Positions 1 to 17,994 of a DNA stretch of 64,000 nucleotides are shown one piece after another. A model generated the notes under the pieces. That model was not told the origin of the DNA. It did not search any database and saw only the letters and a program-made list of their open reading frames with translations. How positions within the stretch are numbered: position 1 is the stretch's first letter; each line of letters opens with the position of its first letter. This DNA comes from Hirudinaria manillensis (Eukaryota; Annelida; Clitellata; Hirudinida; Hirudinidae): assembly GCA_034509925.1 (NCBI GenBank), contig CM067533.1, forward strand, positions 8,029,656 to 8,093,655. Direction: 5' to 3'. Both the position numbers and the translations under genes were made by a program.

Positions 1-3
1 ATG

Positions 4-35
<32 letters not shown>

Positions 36-1025
36 GACGAGGACGACAACGACAACGATAAGATGTTGTACAATGATATGCACTAGGAAACTAGTGAGAT
101 CGTTTACGAAGGGATAACAGCGAAGCTCTTAAATTCAAACTCACGACATCACCCCCTCACCCCCCCCTCTCACCCCCTCCCCTCCCCCTCCCCCTCCCCT
201 CCTCCCCAATTCGGCTGGGGACAGCTGTTAGGGGAAATTTGTAGCGCAGTTTTGGGCCAAAGTGGCGCACGTTTGGCTGTCGTGGAACGTCGATTGAAAT
301 GTCGTCGAAGTAGGTTTTGTTTTCCAGTTGGATCTTCTCAGTCGGATAAACACAACAACAACAACAACAGCAACAACAACGACAACGACAACAACAACAC
401 AACAACAACACAACGTCAACAACAACAACGACAACAACACAACGTCAACAACAACAGCGTCTCCAACAAGATGTCACTTTCTGACCAAAGCTCATGTTTA
501 AGCTCTTCTTAATACGCAGGTTTTTGGCTTCTGGAAGGGAATTTCAAAGAAATTGTAGACATAATGTTTGTTTATTTTTTAGTCGCTTTTTGAAAATATT
601 TTTTTAAAGAATATTATTATAAATGCTTCTGTATTGCATGGTACATTTATCATTTCACACCCTGAAAAGTTATTCAAAAATTCAAAAAATTATAAAATAT
701 AAATATTTAAAAAAAAAGATTTTTTGATTGATTTTATTTATTTAAAATCGTAAATAAAAAGAAACAAAACAAAATAATATTTGAAATAATTAATATTTAA
801 TATTTTTATTGTTAATTTGAAATAATTTTTTAAATATTTTTATTAAACTTTAATATTTTTTCTCCCTCAGAAATATTTTTAATTAATTCTTTTTTTATTT
901 AAAACACCACAAAGGAAGAAGCAAGCCACTTGCTTACGGTCAAGGTCATTTTAAGGTTTGAGTTTTGGCGGTGCCTTCTGGAAACGTCTGCTCCTCGTTG
1001 GAAGTCGATTAAGTCCTGGTATTGG

Positions 1026-1165
1026 ATGACGATGATGATGATGATGCTAATGGTGATGACGGTGATGATGATGATGCTAATGGTGATGACGGTGATGATG
1101 ATGATGCTAATGGTGATGACGGTGATGATGATGATGCTAATGGTGATGACGGTGATGACGATGAT
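1026..1165. repeat. 30-base minisatellite, about 4 copies
   Basis: A unit of about 30 bases, GAT/GAC-rich with a central GATGCTAATGGTGATGACGG, repeats four times with almost no divergence between copies. It leaves frames open on both strands, giving spurious Met/Asp or Ser-rich ORFs. Confidence 0.85.
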
Positions 1166-1619
1166 GATGATGTCGACGACGATGATGGTGGTGATGGTGG
1201 GCATGTTCCACGTCCGGGAACCTGGAAAATCAACAGCAGTCACTTGTGCGATTAATTGGCGCCAGATTTTCAGACGCTGGTTTGTCGTCTGCCAGATTTG
1301 ATTTCTCAACCAATGGCTGATTGTTTTGATTCTTCTGTGGCTGATTGAAATGTAATTATTCCGCTACGACACACTGGAATTACTATTGTATGTTTTTATA
1401 GCATTTATTTCTAAATTATTTTGTTTAAAATAATTCTTAAAAATAAACTTTTATTGGGAATTTGTTGCAGAGAAAGTAATATTTCAAGTTGTTATTGATG
1501 GGACTGTCTTCATAAAACTTCATATTTCAGTCGGATGCAATCCGATTATTAGATTTGTTCGTCCTGATGTTCATTCTTTTATTAACTCACTCACTCAATC
1601 ATTATTCAAACATTCATTC

Positions 1620-1662
1620 ATCTATAATAATAATAATATTATTATTATTAATATTATTAATA

Positions 1663-1709
<47 letters not shown>

Positions 1710-1710
1710 C
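1620..1710. repeat. (ATT)n microsatellite just upstream of a synapsin exon
   Basis: Mixed AAT/ATT repeats run to within about 40 bases of the acceptor at 1747. Confidence 0.85.
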
Positions 1711-1747
1711 GATTAAATGCGATTAAAATAAATAATTTAAATTCCAG

Positions 1748-6153
<4,406 letters not shown>

Positions 6154-6170
6154 ATCTAAGAAAAAGTTGA

Positions 6171-6176
6171 AATAAA
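6171..6176 (+). terminator. poly(A) signal of synapsin
   Basis: AATAAA lies 18 bases after the synapsin stop codon. It is the first canonical signal downstream, so it is the likely 3' end, with a very short 3'UTR. Confidence 0.5.
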
Positions 6177-6595
6177 AAATTAAATTATTATAATTAATTC
6201 CTGCAATGTTTCAGTATTGCATAATTAATGATAATGAGATGCTAATTAATTTCTTTTTTGCCTCATTTTACGAGTGAACCTCATGTCGTATCGATGAATT
6301 TTCATTTCAACCGAAAACGTTTGACCATCCATTGGAACCAAGAAATTAATTGTGAAATTATTCGAGAACATTTAATTTTAAATGCTCAATTTTTAACTCA
6401 ACTCAATTTTATTTTAATAATAAATAAATAATAATATTCTTAATATTTTAATTAATTAAATTTATTATTTTTATTAAATTTAGGAACAAATTCAAGAAAT
6501 ATTGTATTCCATTTCCTTTTTTGCTAATTCCAGCATCGAGCGTCCAATTTCATGTTTACATGCTACAAGTAATTATGCTGCAATTTCGTCGTCTG

Positions 6596-6600
<5 letters not shown>

Positions 6601-6635
<35 letters not shown>
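6601..6635. repeat. (TA)n microsatellite
   Basis: About 17 perfect TA units. Confidence 0.95.
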
Positions 6636-6639
<4 letters not shown>

Positions 6640-6962
6640 CAAATTATATTTTTACAAGTCGTGGTTGTTGTCGTCATTAAAGTTGTTGTTGTTGTTGTTG
6701 CTGTCGTTGCCATTGGAAACCTGTACCACCTCTCTCTTGGCAAGTACAATCACTCAATCAAGCATCAACCATCTTGTATATCTCGTTCTGCCTGGCTACC
6801 TTGCAGTCTGACTTTGTTGGTCAATTTATTGATTTACAATGTTCAGTCTACCATGAACATTTATTGATTTAAGTTTAAATCAAAATCTGTCAATAAAAAA
6901 TGTCACATGTCATATTTAACATGAGCTTATATGAGGTCATAGGTCTTATACAATGTGTTTAT

Positions 6963-7106
6963 TTCTCTTCTCATCCTTCTCTTCTCTTCCTTCTCTCCTT
7001 CCTTCTCTTCTCTTCCATCCATCCTTCCTTCAGTGTTCATTTCTCTTCTCTCCTTCCTTCTCTTCTCTCCTTCCTTCTCTTCTCTTCCATCCTTCCTTCC
7101 TTCAGC
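6963..7106. repeat. polypyrimidine (CTTCC/TCTTC)n array
   Basis: Nearly pure C/T on the + strand in irregular CTTCTCTTCC units, with several CATCC interruptions. Confidence 0.9.
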
Positions 7107-7983
7107 AAAGACATAACTTTTCTTAATCCTTTTAAGATCCCCTGATATAATTCGTCGTTCAAATCTTCTCTGCAAACATGCTGCAAGTCTTCTTTACTTT
7201 AAGAGTTTTCAGAACTGGGTTAGGATTGGGGTTAGAGGTTAGGACTAGCCGTACATGATGGACGAATTTTTTTTTATTTTACAATAGATAATAATTTAAT
7301 ATTAAATAAACTAGTAATAATAATAATAACTAATAATAAATTATTAATAATAGTTATTATTATTATCGATATTTAGGGAAAAAATTGGGCGCAGTTCAAG
7401 CTGCAAAATTGTGTCTCCAAAGTCCAAAGTTAAGTCTCAGCAAAATAGTTTTTTGTCGCAAACAAAAATACAACAAGAGGAAGATTATAATCTCTGAGGG
7501 TGGTCTCATTTATTTGGCGCTTGATTTTCCATTGTTTTCTTTTAATTATTTTTGTTTTTGAATTTAATTTTTAAACCTGCACAAAAAAAATAAACGGTTT
7601 GTTTGCGAAAACACTTGAAATTCTTAGATTAATCGAAGCATTTTATTTGATTTTTGCTCGAATCTCAATCATGTCTGATCCGTTTGAATAATTGGGGGAT
7701 GACGATGACGACGATGATGGTAATGATGATGACGATGATGATGACCATGGCGGAGATGATTATAAAGTAATTAAAATTAAAAAAAACCTTGTGATGACCT
7801 CACAATATACGAGTTCTTTTCTTTTAAAAATCACGATTAAATATAATCAAATACTCAGTCGCTAAATTTAAAAATCCAAATTAAATATTATAGACGATTG
7901 GCTGTGCAGCTGTTCCCAGGTTTTTGTCTTAGCGGGTCACGAGCACTCACTTGTGTTACATGAAAAATCAATTCTTTATCACT

Positions 7984-8055
7984 TATTCATTCATTCGTTC
8001 GTTCGTTTGTTCGTTCGTTCGTTCGTTCGTTCGTTCGTTCATTCATTCATTCAGT
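7984..8055. repeat. (TTCG)n / (TTCA)n microsatellite
   Basis: Tetranucleotide TTCG repeats flanked by TTCA variants. The open frame across it is an artefact. Confidence 0.95.
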
Positions 8056-9917
8056 CATCCACTCAGTCAATCCATCAACAGGAAACTTAACAGTCTCTCT
8101 GGAATGATAAATCAGTTAATTAATTATAAAACCAAAATAAGTCAATAATTCAAAAAAATACATAAATAAACTTCATTTATTTATAAACGCATTATAATTA
8201 GGCGTATAAGTAACACTTGAGACACGCGTGACTCGTGACGTGTGATTTAAGCCCTTACGAGTTCGGGAAAGTTCAATCCTTGAACTTTGACCCGTCTTCA
8301 CCCATACGGAGATATAACTTATAGGTAATTGATAATATCTTACTGTAGTAACCTTTCGCAATCTACCTTAGAAGTAATTAACTTTTAAAATAATATAAAA
8401 CACTAAACACGCATGCCGGTCTATTGCATCATTGCATTGCAATCGATGACGGAAATAATTTCTTATTATTTCCAATCTAAATTAACAACAAATAATTACA
8501 ATAATAATAATGATAATAATTATTTTCGGTTTCGAAATGAAGAACTTTATAGGGGATTTCCTTTTAGAACGGTTATTCAAAGATCCGTTAAAGTAAGCCA
8601 TTAGTCTTCATACATCACTTCAAAACCTGCGAAAGAAAGTGAAAATGAAACTCAGCCTCTTGCGTTTATCTAGGTCTTTCAGCTTAATTAACTTTCCCAT
8701 TTTTCGGAATTTCCAAAATAATCACAACCTCGCTTATAATGTATTAATAAAAGACTAATAACATCCCAGTTTCTCGAGGTGGCCTGATAATAAAGGTTTT
8801 GATTGGCCACTTATCAGCCTGAGGGGTCACGTACAAATAAACTTGTATTATTTATGAGTACGTTTCAAACATCATGTGAGATCAAAGCATTGGTTCAACG
8901 GATTGATTCGAGTTTAAAGATTTCAATTGCACTAAAATTCGTTTGAAGTTTGGTGCACTAATTACACCGAACGTAAACAAACCAAGCTGGTTGATTCACC
9001 GTCGGAAGAAAAATCAACGAATTGAAAATATTGAATGCTTAAAATTAGAACTTACAGTTACAAAGATCAGAAATTTTAATTTGTTTACGTTCTCTACGTG
9101 TTTGAGGCTAATTTTAACAAAAAAAACCTCAACTTATTTTACTTGGTCCGATTTTGCGTGGATTCAACTTGAAACTGCGATAGCTGATAGCTGCAATCTA
9201 TCATAAATTCTATTATCCATTATGAAAACAACAACTAAATGCAAAGTAAAGAAAGTCCCCACTTATAGACAATCGTGCACTAATAGAGATTTGTTGATGT
9301 ACTGCCCAGAATATAATGGCAGTTAAACCACGTGGTTCACGAACAATGGATGCCATATGTTTGCAAGCATGCACCTAGTGTAACTCCTTTGCCGCGTGCA
9401 ACTCCTATCGTTTAGTTTGTCGCTTGGGTGTCGGTAGGGTAGGTGTGATTAACTTTATTTAAGAATCTAATCGTACTTCAAGATTACAAAGGGAAGAAAT
9501 AACAAAATAATATCGGTGAGCGTTTTTCTGCTAAGCGACATGATATTTTCACGTGGCCTTTTGTTGTTGAAATCAATGGTGTTTCTTGATCTGTTTAAAT
9601 TAATAGCTTGATCGTCGATAACCTTATTTTATTTTGCAATTAGCAAATTATTTAAATATTTTTATGATAAACGTTAAGGTTTATTTTAAATTTAATTCAT
9701 CAGCCATGTTTGACTGTATTGCAATTTTACCGGGAATTTTATCTTGAAGTCCAGCAAATTTTGATCGCGGAATGGGGAGGTTGTCGTCAATAGATTTAGA
9801 AAATATATTCGTTATTGATGTGATTGTACATACTTTGTTAACAACCTAATCCTTAAAATATCGAAATAAAAAAAGGTAACCTTTTATCTTTCTTAAAGAC
9901 TTCTTGGATTCGGCAAG

Positions 9918-12900
9918 ATGACTAAAGCGAAGAAAGTTCCGCCGCCAGAGGAATTAGAACCCCCTCTTCCGCCGGATGGAGGATGGGGATGGGCCGTCAT
10001 GATTGCCTCATTCTTCTCCAATCTCCTCGTAGATGGTGTTCTGTACACATTCGGAATCCTGCTCACCTATCTAAATCATTCCTTTCCTGAGGCAGGAAAA
10101 GCTCAAATATCTCTAGCAGGATCTCTACTAGGAGGAATGTACCTCATCGTAGGTCGGTTAAGCCTGTCGCCTGAACATGTTTTCATAATTAAAAAATGCG
10201 ATATTCGATGTGCATTGCGCAGACGCATCACTCTGGGCCAATATGTTTAGCAGGTTAAAGTGAAGTTTAAAACAACATTTAAATTGCATCTCATGGGAAT
10301 TCAAATGTTGATCAGTCAAATTGACTTTCCATTATGGCTGAAAGTAAAATTGGGGACTAACAGCACTGTCTGAAAATTAGGACTTTCACTTCTAAATTGT
10401 TTAGCTCAATTTGAAATTCATGCAAAATTCATGTGTTTATCAAATGAGTACTCTGCCTATTGACACTCATCATCATCATCATCATTGTTATTATTATTAT
10501 TATTGTAATTATTATTATTATTATTGATTTGCTAGCATAACCATATTTCCTTAATGTTATGGTTATCAGTGCATTATGATATAATGAAGATGAAATATGT
10601 GATACATTTTTTATTTAAGGCCTGTTGCTGAATATGAGCTATATAAACATATAACTAGAAGTCCAATATTTTAACTATATGACTATACTAACAAATATAA
10701 TAAGCATTTTATAAAGCTTAAATTGAAACTCTGAGAGACAATTATAGTATGTCCATCACTTGGTTATAATTGCAATGATATTTTTTGCAATATATTTTGC
10801 AAACGAGGTCAACAAATGTTAATTGATTTTTATTTGCTTTTAATTAAGTAACTACCAACTTCGTTCAGGTCCATTCGTTGGGGGTCTCGTGAACAAGTTC
10901 GGGTGCAGACCCGTGGCCGCTGCCGGAGCCCTGCTCTCCTTCGCGTCGTTCGTCGTCAGCACGTTTTCGCAGAACATCGTGATGCTTCAAATCACGTACG
11001 GAGTCTTTGGAGGTATGGAATCGTGTTTGTCGAGATTTCTGTGCGTGCGTGAATTTGAATTGAGCACTTTGAGATTGTGTTTTTATGGTGCGATTATGAG
11101 AAACATAAGGATTATCTGATCATAAAACAATATCATTTAATATAACTTAAAACAATATCATTTAATATTCATCTCATTTGTTTCAAAATATTCTTTTTTT
11201 TGGTCGGTTCCTCATTTATGAATTCGGTTTTTTTTGTTCTTAGCTGATTAAAAAGTAAAATTAAAGTATAATTATAATTAGCTAATGTATAATTACCCAA
11301 TGTTGGATACATAACCACGGGTTGCTAGGAAAAGTTGATATCAACCACACAAGAGTTTTTAGAAATGAATGACTACCTTATCAACATTTTGCTCGTGCAA
11401 TTTTTGAATCCGATTGATTTCAACCTCTCTATAGGCATTGGTTTTGGCCTGCTCTACCTGCCCTCCATCGTGACTGTGGGCATGTACTTCGACCGAAGGA
11501 GGGCCCTGGCCACCGGCATTGCCGTGTGCGGGTCCGGCCTCGGGACCTTCATCTTCGCCCCGCTGGCTTCCATCCTCTGCGACCACTATGGCTGGAGAGG
11601 TGCGAATCTCATCATCGGTGCCCTCATGCTCAACGGAATTGCATGCGCTCTCGTCTATAAACCCCTGAAGGCCGAGAAGAAAAAGGTGCTTGATTAAGAC
11701 TAAGATTTTAAAATGGATTTTTGTTGTTGGAAATTTGAAAATAATATGGCTAATCATTGCCAGGGAATGTTGAGTATGCTATGTTAAGTTGTTACCCTCT
11801 CAGATTGAAATTTGAAAATCGATTTGCATAATTATTAATTATTTATTGTTATTTCATAAGGACACGGTACTGGAAATAAAGATGACAGAGTCTCCGGCCA
11901 TATCTTCCTCGAGTTCGAAAAGCACGAAGGCCGAAGAGATGGAAGATCCCTCGGGGGCCGGAGACGAAGAGCTCCCGGACGCCCGGCCCCTATACAGAGC
12001 GGACGTCTTGTACGGAGGCAGCGTGACCAACCTCGCCGAGTTCAATGCCAATCCCGACATGAGGACGTACGTCAACAGCGTCACCGACATTCCGAGGGCC
12101 ATGACGGACGGAAACCGGTGCAGCCCGGTCCTCGACGTCCTCAAGAAGATGTTCGACTTTTCCCTCCTCCTCAGTCCAACTTTCATCTCCATATGCCTAG
12201 CCGGAGTCTTTGGTTTCATGGGTGGGTTTTTATCTGTCACGTTTGTTAAAGTAGTTGTCTTTAGTATCGATTGATATAGATATCAAGGATATCAGAGGTT
12301 TTACCTGTAAGTCGCTTGATGAATTTATTGCCGTGGCAACGATGGTGATGATTATTAATAATTTTTGTCATTTGCATAATCTTTGCAACCTTGATGAAAA
12401 CTAATTATAAATGATCATATTTCATTCAATCCATCTGAACTTCCAATTATTGACCCGAATGTTGGTATTCAGATGATTCGGTGCTAATCGTAAGGTCTAT
12501 TTATAAATCAGTTGATTGTAATAATAATAATAACAATAATAATATAATAATAATAACAATAATAATATAATAATATTATTAGTAATAATAATATAATGAT
12601 AATAATAGTAATAATAATAATATAATGATAATAATATTAATAATAATAATAATAATATAATAATAATAGCTTGTTAGGATTCGTAATCAAAACCCTTTCC
12701 ACTTGAATTGTATTGAGTTCTGATGACCTTTAGATATTAAAAGTGATAGTTATACTGCTGGTATAAGTTTCATCTGAGGTCCTTGGTGAGTTTGTATGCA
12801 GATCCATGTCCTCTGTTTGAGTCATGCTCTCCTTCTCATTACACAGTTAAGGATCTAACCTTAATACTAAGCCTTAACTAATTAAAATTGAGGAGACAAT

Positions 12901-15476
12901 TAATTACTTTTACTCGTTTCAAAGGTTTTATCTACGTCAAGCTGTCCACAGGTGTCTCGTGAAAGTAGCTATTGCTCTGAACGTGTTTTGAAAACTTTGC
13001 TTGGAATATTCCTTATCACCTGATATGAAAACCTAAATTTTCAAATAGCTAGTGTCACTGAAATCACTGATTTCAATTTAAAGACTTTGCTCTGAGCATG
13101 TGAATATCTCCAGATATGAGCACCAAATTTGCACTTGACAATTAGTTTCTTATCTAGTTATTTGAAGTAATTTTTTGAGCCGATCGATAACATTTGCGAG
13201 GATCGCGAGTTTGAAATTTTGAAAAGTTAAACTTCTCGGCGATCCTTCTCGCAGACGCATTCAATGCCGTAAGTTCAACGTCCACCACAGATTAGGATCT
13301 CTGCCTTAGATTAGAGTTTTGTTACCATGCAATATTGTTGCCTAAGAGAGCAATGGCATGACCAACCAGTGTTGCTGAGATTATGAAATATATATCATGT
13401 TTTTTAAAAAAAAATTTGAATTCTAAATGCACATCTTCAGCAACTAATGAGATCATTATTACTTGCAAACACATCCTTAAATGAGAGGCTGTAAAGTGTT
13501 TTCATTGAGTTTTTAATTACGTTTTTATCGTTGTAAGTTCAAGAGCAGAAATTAAAGAAATTATTGAGTTTCACTTTGTTTTTCTTTTTCTTACAGGCTT
13601 CTATTCCCCTTTTGTTTATCTCACTGACTATGCTCAAAAGACGGCCGGTGCCTCTCCTGGACAAGCCAGTATATTGGTTTCTGTGATCGGTCTCAGCAAC
13701 ACAATCAGTAGGATCCTGGCCGGGTGGTTGGCAGACAGGCCGTGGGTAGACTCTGCCCTCGTGCACAGCTTGGCGCTCATTTTGGCCGGTCTCTCGACTT
13801 GCCTGTTGCCGTTCTTCTCGGACATGGTGGCTTTCTTCGTCTATTCAGTATTGTTCGGATTCTCCATAGGTGGGTATCGGTCATTTCGTTTTCAGGATTT
13901 CTATTTTCAGCACGTTCAATGTTCTGTGTGGCATCGTGTTACTGCAAATGATAGTAGAAGACATTGCATGTGAATGTAGAATCCATCTCAAACTTATGCA
14001 ATGGGGAAGGTCACATGTCATAAGCAAATCTAAGCATTGTGATGCACAAGCTTCACTTGATATGCTTATCATTGGTGATATTTTTGCATTTGTTTATTAT
14101 TAGTACAATTATTTTTATTATTAAATTCTTTATTCTAGTTATAAATAATTCAATTAAAAAGAGTAGTTTTAGCTCAGAGCATATTAAACAAAACATGTCC
14201 CTTAAGAACCATTGCCACCTAAAAATGTCACCAACTATTTCTTCTGTAAATTTGGTATAAGAACAAATTTTTATACAACGATATTATAAATGCTTCTCTG
14301 GAATAATTGAAAACAAAGCAATCAGCTTTGATGTCAAGTTCTCTGGAACTTATAGTGACGATTTCATGTTTGCCAAAGTCTCACTGGCACTTTCATTTTG
14401 CCTCCCAATCTTTTGATCTGACTTGAATGCTTTGCTATTTCATAACTCAAAGAAGTAAAAATATCTTCTTTTTTTAAAGTAATCTTAGGAAGTAACCTAA
14501 CATTCAATATGTTTGAGCATCATCATCACCATTCTGTTTACATTATATAATAACATTACTTTCATGTTTTTAATCAATCAATCAATTTTTTACATTCTCA
14601 AAAACTTCAAAACCACTACAAAGAGGTGAACCTTTGGACCTCAAGTTTTCATATTAAACATTCTGTCTGATATATCTTCCCCGTCACTATTTTGAACCGC
14701 TGCAAACTTTGAAGCCCGTAAAGCAAAGGTTGAAGTCCCAAAATAAGAAATCAAAGGGACTCACTGTCTGAGCTATAAAACTATGCAATTATAATACATT
14801 CAAGCAGTTGTTTGCAAAGATGGGAAAATGTTGACATCCATAATTTATTGAATTTTGGATTGGCCTAATTAAGAATAACATGTTAAAAATTTTATTCATT
14901 TTCATTTACATAAAGAATTAGCCAATTGATTGGGTCATACTCACAGAAACAAATCCCTAATTACACTGCTAGCATGAAATATATTTGAGTTCAATAACCA
15001 CAACACGCAGCTGTTGTATCACTTTCGTATTGTTTTAGCTGCCTTCATTGCTCTGAGGTCCATCGTGATCTGCGATTTGCTCGGTGTCCAGAAACTCACC
15101 AATGCCTTTGGTATTGTTGCCCTGTTCCAAGGAATAGCACTCCTTTTGGGCACACCAGTGTCAGGTAGGAACAAAATCATTACTGTACTATGTTTACCAG
15201 CCTTGCCATGGTTTTAATCGTATGTTCAACATAGATATCTAAAGCCAGAATTATCTATACCATGATGTATAAAACTTAATTTCCAAACCTTCAGGTGCCA
15301 TATTTGACAGCACTGGATCTTACAACCTATCATTTATAGTTGCTGGTTGTATAATGATACTTGGAGGAAGTCTCTGTCTTCCAGTTAGGAAGATCAACAA
15401 ATGGGAAAATAGAAAGAAACAGAAGAATAACATCTATGTGCCTGTCCAAAAGGAAAACACAGTTAATGTCTTGTAG
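9918..15476 (+). CDS. monocarboxylate transporter-like MFS protein (SLC16 family)
   Basis: Proton-coupled monocarboxylate or related transporter of the plasma membrane. Seven exons, 9918-10152, 10869-11012, 11435-11685, 11861-12221, 13597-13869, 15039-15164 and 15295-15476, give 523 residues with all phases matching. The SLC16 signature DGGWGWAV is at residues 20-27, at the start of the first membrane segment. The second conserved block reads YFDRRRALATGIAVCGSGLG. Exon 4 encodes a long hydrophilic loop rich in Ser and acidic residues, as expected between TM6 and TM7. Exons 5-7 encode the second six-helix half, and the protein ends in a basic cytosolic tail (RKINKWENRKKQKN). The start codon follows a short proline-rich N-terminus typical of the family. 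Substrate cannot be told from sequence; the general shape fits the MCT9/12/14-like branch. Confidence 0.92.
12520..12669. repeat. (AAT)n-rich tract in MCT intron 4
   Basis: Imperfect AAT/AAC/ATA repeats, about 150 bases. Confidence 0.85.
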
Positions 15477-16335
15477 CAAGCATGCATAAATAGGAATATT
15501 TGTATCTGTTGACTGTTTCCCCACAAAAAAAGTTAAAAACAAAAGTAATGGTGTGCAAGTGGATCCTCATTATTGAGTATTAATTATCTTAAGGTATAGG
15601 AAGTGGCTTTGAGTTTATTAGCTTAATCGAGGTTCCAAGTGCAGAGCAGTGGTTTTTGGGGCACCAAAGCTATTTAGATAATGACAGCCTGTATTTATCT
15701 AATAATCTAATAGATTTCAATTACATAGACTAGGGTTTCGCCATCAGATTACCAAAGAATTTGAATATCATGATCGCCGCAACATGTTTGTTAGAAAAAC
15801 TGTTATTTGGGCAATTAATTTCTCACAATCTAACAATGAGAAATCCGTGGCCCAAAATTTCTTCTACGTTCGCCCTTACAGTCACTGACCATGCTCGGGT
15901 CAACAACTAAGATTACGAACGATCAAGAGCTCTGGTTGCGAAATGGCGATTCAAATTCGCCTTGCTATCATCATTTGGCGAAATTGATATATCAGCTTAA
16001 TTAAATTATTCTAGTCTAGATCGTCATGTCCACCCAAACCAACCCTATGAACGAGCAAAGCATGCAACAATGCGGAAAAACAGGGGGAGAGTTACCGCCG
16101 TGTTGTTCAAAGATCAATCTTATCTTTTTACGAGTTATTTAAAATGCAACGTTAATTGTTAACTTTTAAAATTTATTGTTTTAAAATAATAAATTTATAA
16201 ATGTTTATGACTTTACAATTTTATTAACGTTAATTCAAAACGATTGTTATCGTTGCTCATACTTGCTTCCGGTTGTTTTGGTTGCCACAAATCTCGCTGG
16301 ATAAATCACTATTTTCGACTTCTAAATATTAAAAA
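15477..16335. other. MCT 3'UTR and SRSF2-like upstream region
   Basis: No coding feature was seen. The right end is the promoter and 5'UTR of the splicing factor gene on the same strand. Confidence 0.4.
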
Positions 16336-17994
16336 ATGAGTTACGACAGAAGGAAACCGTTAGATGTAGAAAGTTTAGTATCAGTTAAAGTCGATAATTT
16401 GTCATACAGAACCAATGCCGACCAGCTAAAGCGTGCTTTTGATAAATTCGGGGAGATCGGTGATGTGTATATTCCGAGGTAAATACATCTAGATGACTTT
16501 CAATCATTGTAATTATGATCGGTTAGCATTGTGTGTGTTGGGCATGCTTTTGTATACTTTTATGTTCGGAAGACCTGAACGTGGTTTTGCTCCCTAATTG
16601 ATCGATTCTACCTTTTTTATTTTATATGGTGAATCATGGTTATCCCGAGTGCGCATATTCATGGTGTAAATATTATTTGACAGATGTATCAATTTTGATA
16701 TTAGTTTCTAATCTTAAAAAATGTGCTCTTGCTGGGCATCAGCAAATCAATTATTTGAATATTTTTTTATGTATTTATAAAAATGTTTTGTTACAGAGAT
16801 CCTTACGGACACGAAGCTAGCAGGGGCTTTGGTTTTGTGAGGTTTTATGACTCAAGAGATGCTGATGATGCAGTGCATGCAATGGATGGTGTAATGTTGA
16901 ATGGAAGAGAAATAAGAGTTCAGCTTGCCAGACACAGCAGAAGTCACAGATCAGATTTCACCAGTTCACGAAGAAGGGGATACCAAAGGAGGTGAGAATG
17001 CATGACATTGTACATTGCAATCTAATCAATTGGGTGGATTACACGTGATTATTCAGAATCATGTAATGATTTGCATGATCTATAATTTTGGGTTAATTAG
17101 CCTAAAATGTTTCATGAAGTGCTACAGATTGTGGAAGCAAAATTCAAATTAGCATTGGCCTGATTTTCATGTTGTCATGTCGTTTGTTGAATTCCTAGGT
17201 CACGCTCAAGATCCAGGACAAGATCTCGATCCCGCCACAGGAGGAGGAGAAGCAGGAGTTCGTCGAGGGACTACAGGAGGAGGACGAGGAGCAGGTCACG
17301 CGACAGGAACAGGAGGAGCAGGTCACGCAACTCGAGGAATTCGAGGAAGAGGGATATGTCAAGGTCGACTTCGAGATCGGCCAAGAGGCACAGGCCCGAA
17401 GAGAATGGAAGCCGTTCTCCTCGGGAGAGCGACAAAAGCTTGAAAAACGACGAGACGCTGAAAGACGTAGACTTTCAGAACAACGTCGCACCTCAGATAG
17501 ACATTCCGGCATGCCATGGAAACGATTCGAATGTGGAAATGGAAGCAGAACAAATCCAGGATCAAAATACAAGTGCTCTTAAGGATGCGGACGAGGCGGT
17601 CGTCATAGGCGAAGACCACGAACAGGACGAAAATTCGGCAGACGCTGCCGAAGAAGCCCGCCCCACAAATGTGGAGGAGGAAGAGTTAGAGGAAGGAGAA
17701 AAACAGCAAACAGATGAGGACGAAGAGGTTAAGGAATGTGACATGGAGGGACGCAAGGAAGAGATGGAAAGGGATGCAGATGAAGACGACAACGATTGTC
17801 AGCCTGCCGACGAGGGAGACCACGTCGAGGCCAGAGAAACTGAGATATTCGATGAAGAAGACAACACGAAAACTCCGCCCTTCGAAGAAAACAACGATGA
17901 ATTCAAGCAAGGCGACGAGCATGCAGACGCGGCCGAGAACAGTTTACACGATGACAACGGTGATGTCGACTATGACGAAAATAACGAATCTTAA
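16336..17994 (+). CDS. SRSF2: SR splicing factor, SRSF2-like, with acidic C-terminal tail
   Basis: SR proteins bind exonic enhancers and recruit the spliceosome through an RS domain; they act in nuclear speckles. Three exons, 16336-16478, 16797-16991 and 17199-17994, give 377 residues. The RRM is at about 14-90, with RNP2 [10 protein letters not shown] and RNP1 RGFGFVRF, followed by [19 protein letters not shown] as in SRSF2. Exon 3 begins with a dense Arg/Ser region (about 113-185). From about residue 186 to the end the protein becomes strongly acidic (Glu/Asp-rich), which is not part of canonical SRSF2 (221 aa in human). Exon 3 is one open frame, so the tail is continuous with the RS domain. 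The start is the first ATG and aligns with the SRSF2 N-terminus (MSY). Confidence 0.9.

Larger units (their letters stand above)
1..1747. other. AT-rich and repeat-rich DNA, probable synapsin intron
   Basis: This stretch holds a GAT/GAC-rich start (1-60), a C-rich tract (150-210), a CAA/CAAC-rich tract (345-465) and the 30-base minisatellite listed separately. I looked for the missing synapsin exons on the + strand and found no convincing one. All open frames here are products of simple repeats. Confidence 0.5.
6154..9917. other. intergenic region between synapsin and the MCT gene
   Basis: No gene is supported here. It contains a (TA)n tract (6601-6635), TTG-rich sequence (6660-6710), a pyrimidine-rich CTTCC/TCTTC array (6963-7106) and a (TTCG)n array (7984-8055). 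Near the right end, 9430-9515 followed by GTGAGC could be a non-coding first exon of the transporter gene. The sequence TTCTTAAAG before 9899 is a plausible acceptor for the exon carrying the start codon. Confidence 0.55.

Noticed and set aside
1009..1301. Met-, Asp- and Ser-rich open frames on both strands
   Set aside because: They are translations of a 30-base GAT/GAC minisatellite; no splice signals or domain.
6502..6867. 121-codon frame over the (TA)n and TTG tracts
   Set aside because: Composed of repeat translations with no domain, promoter or splice support.
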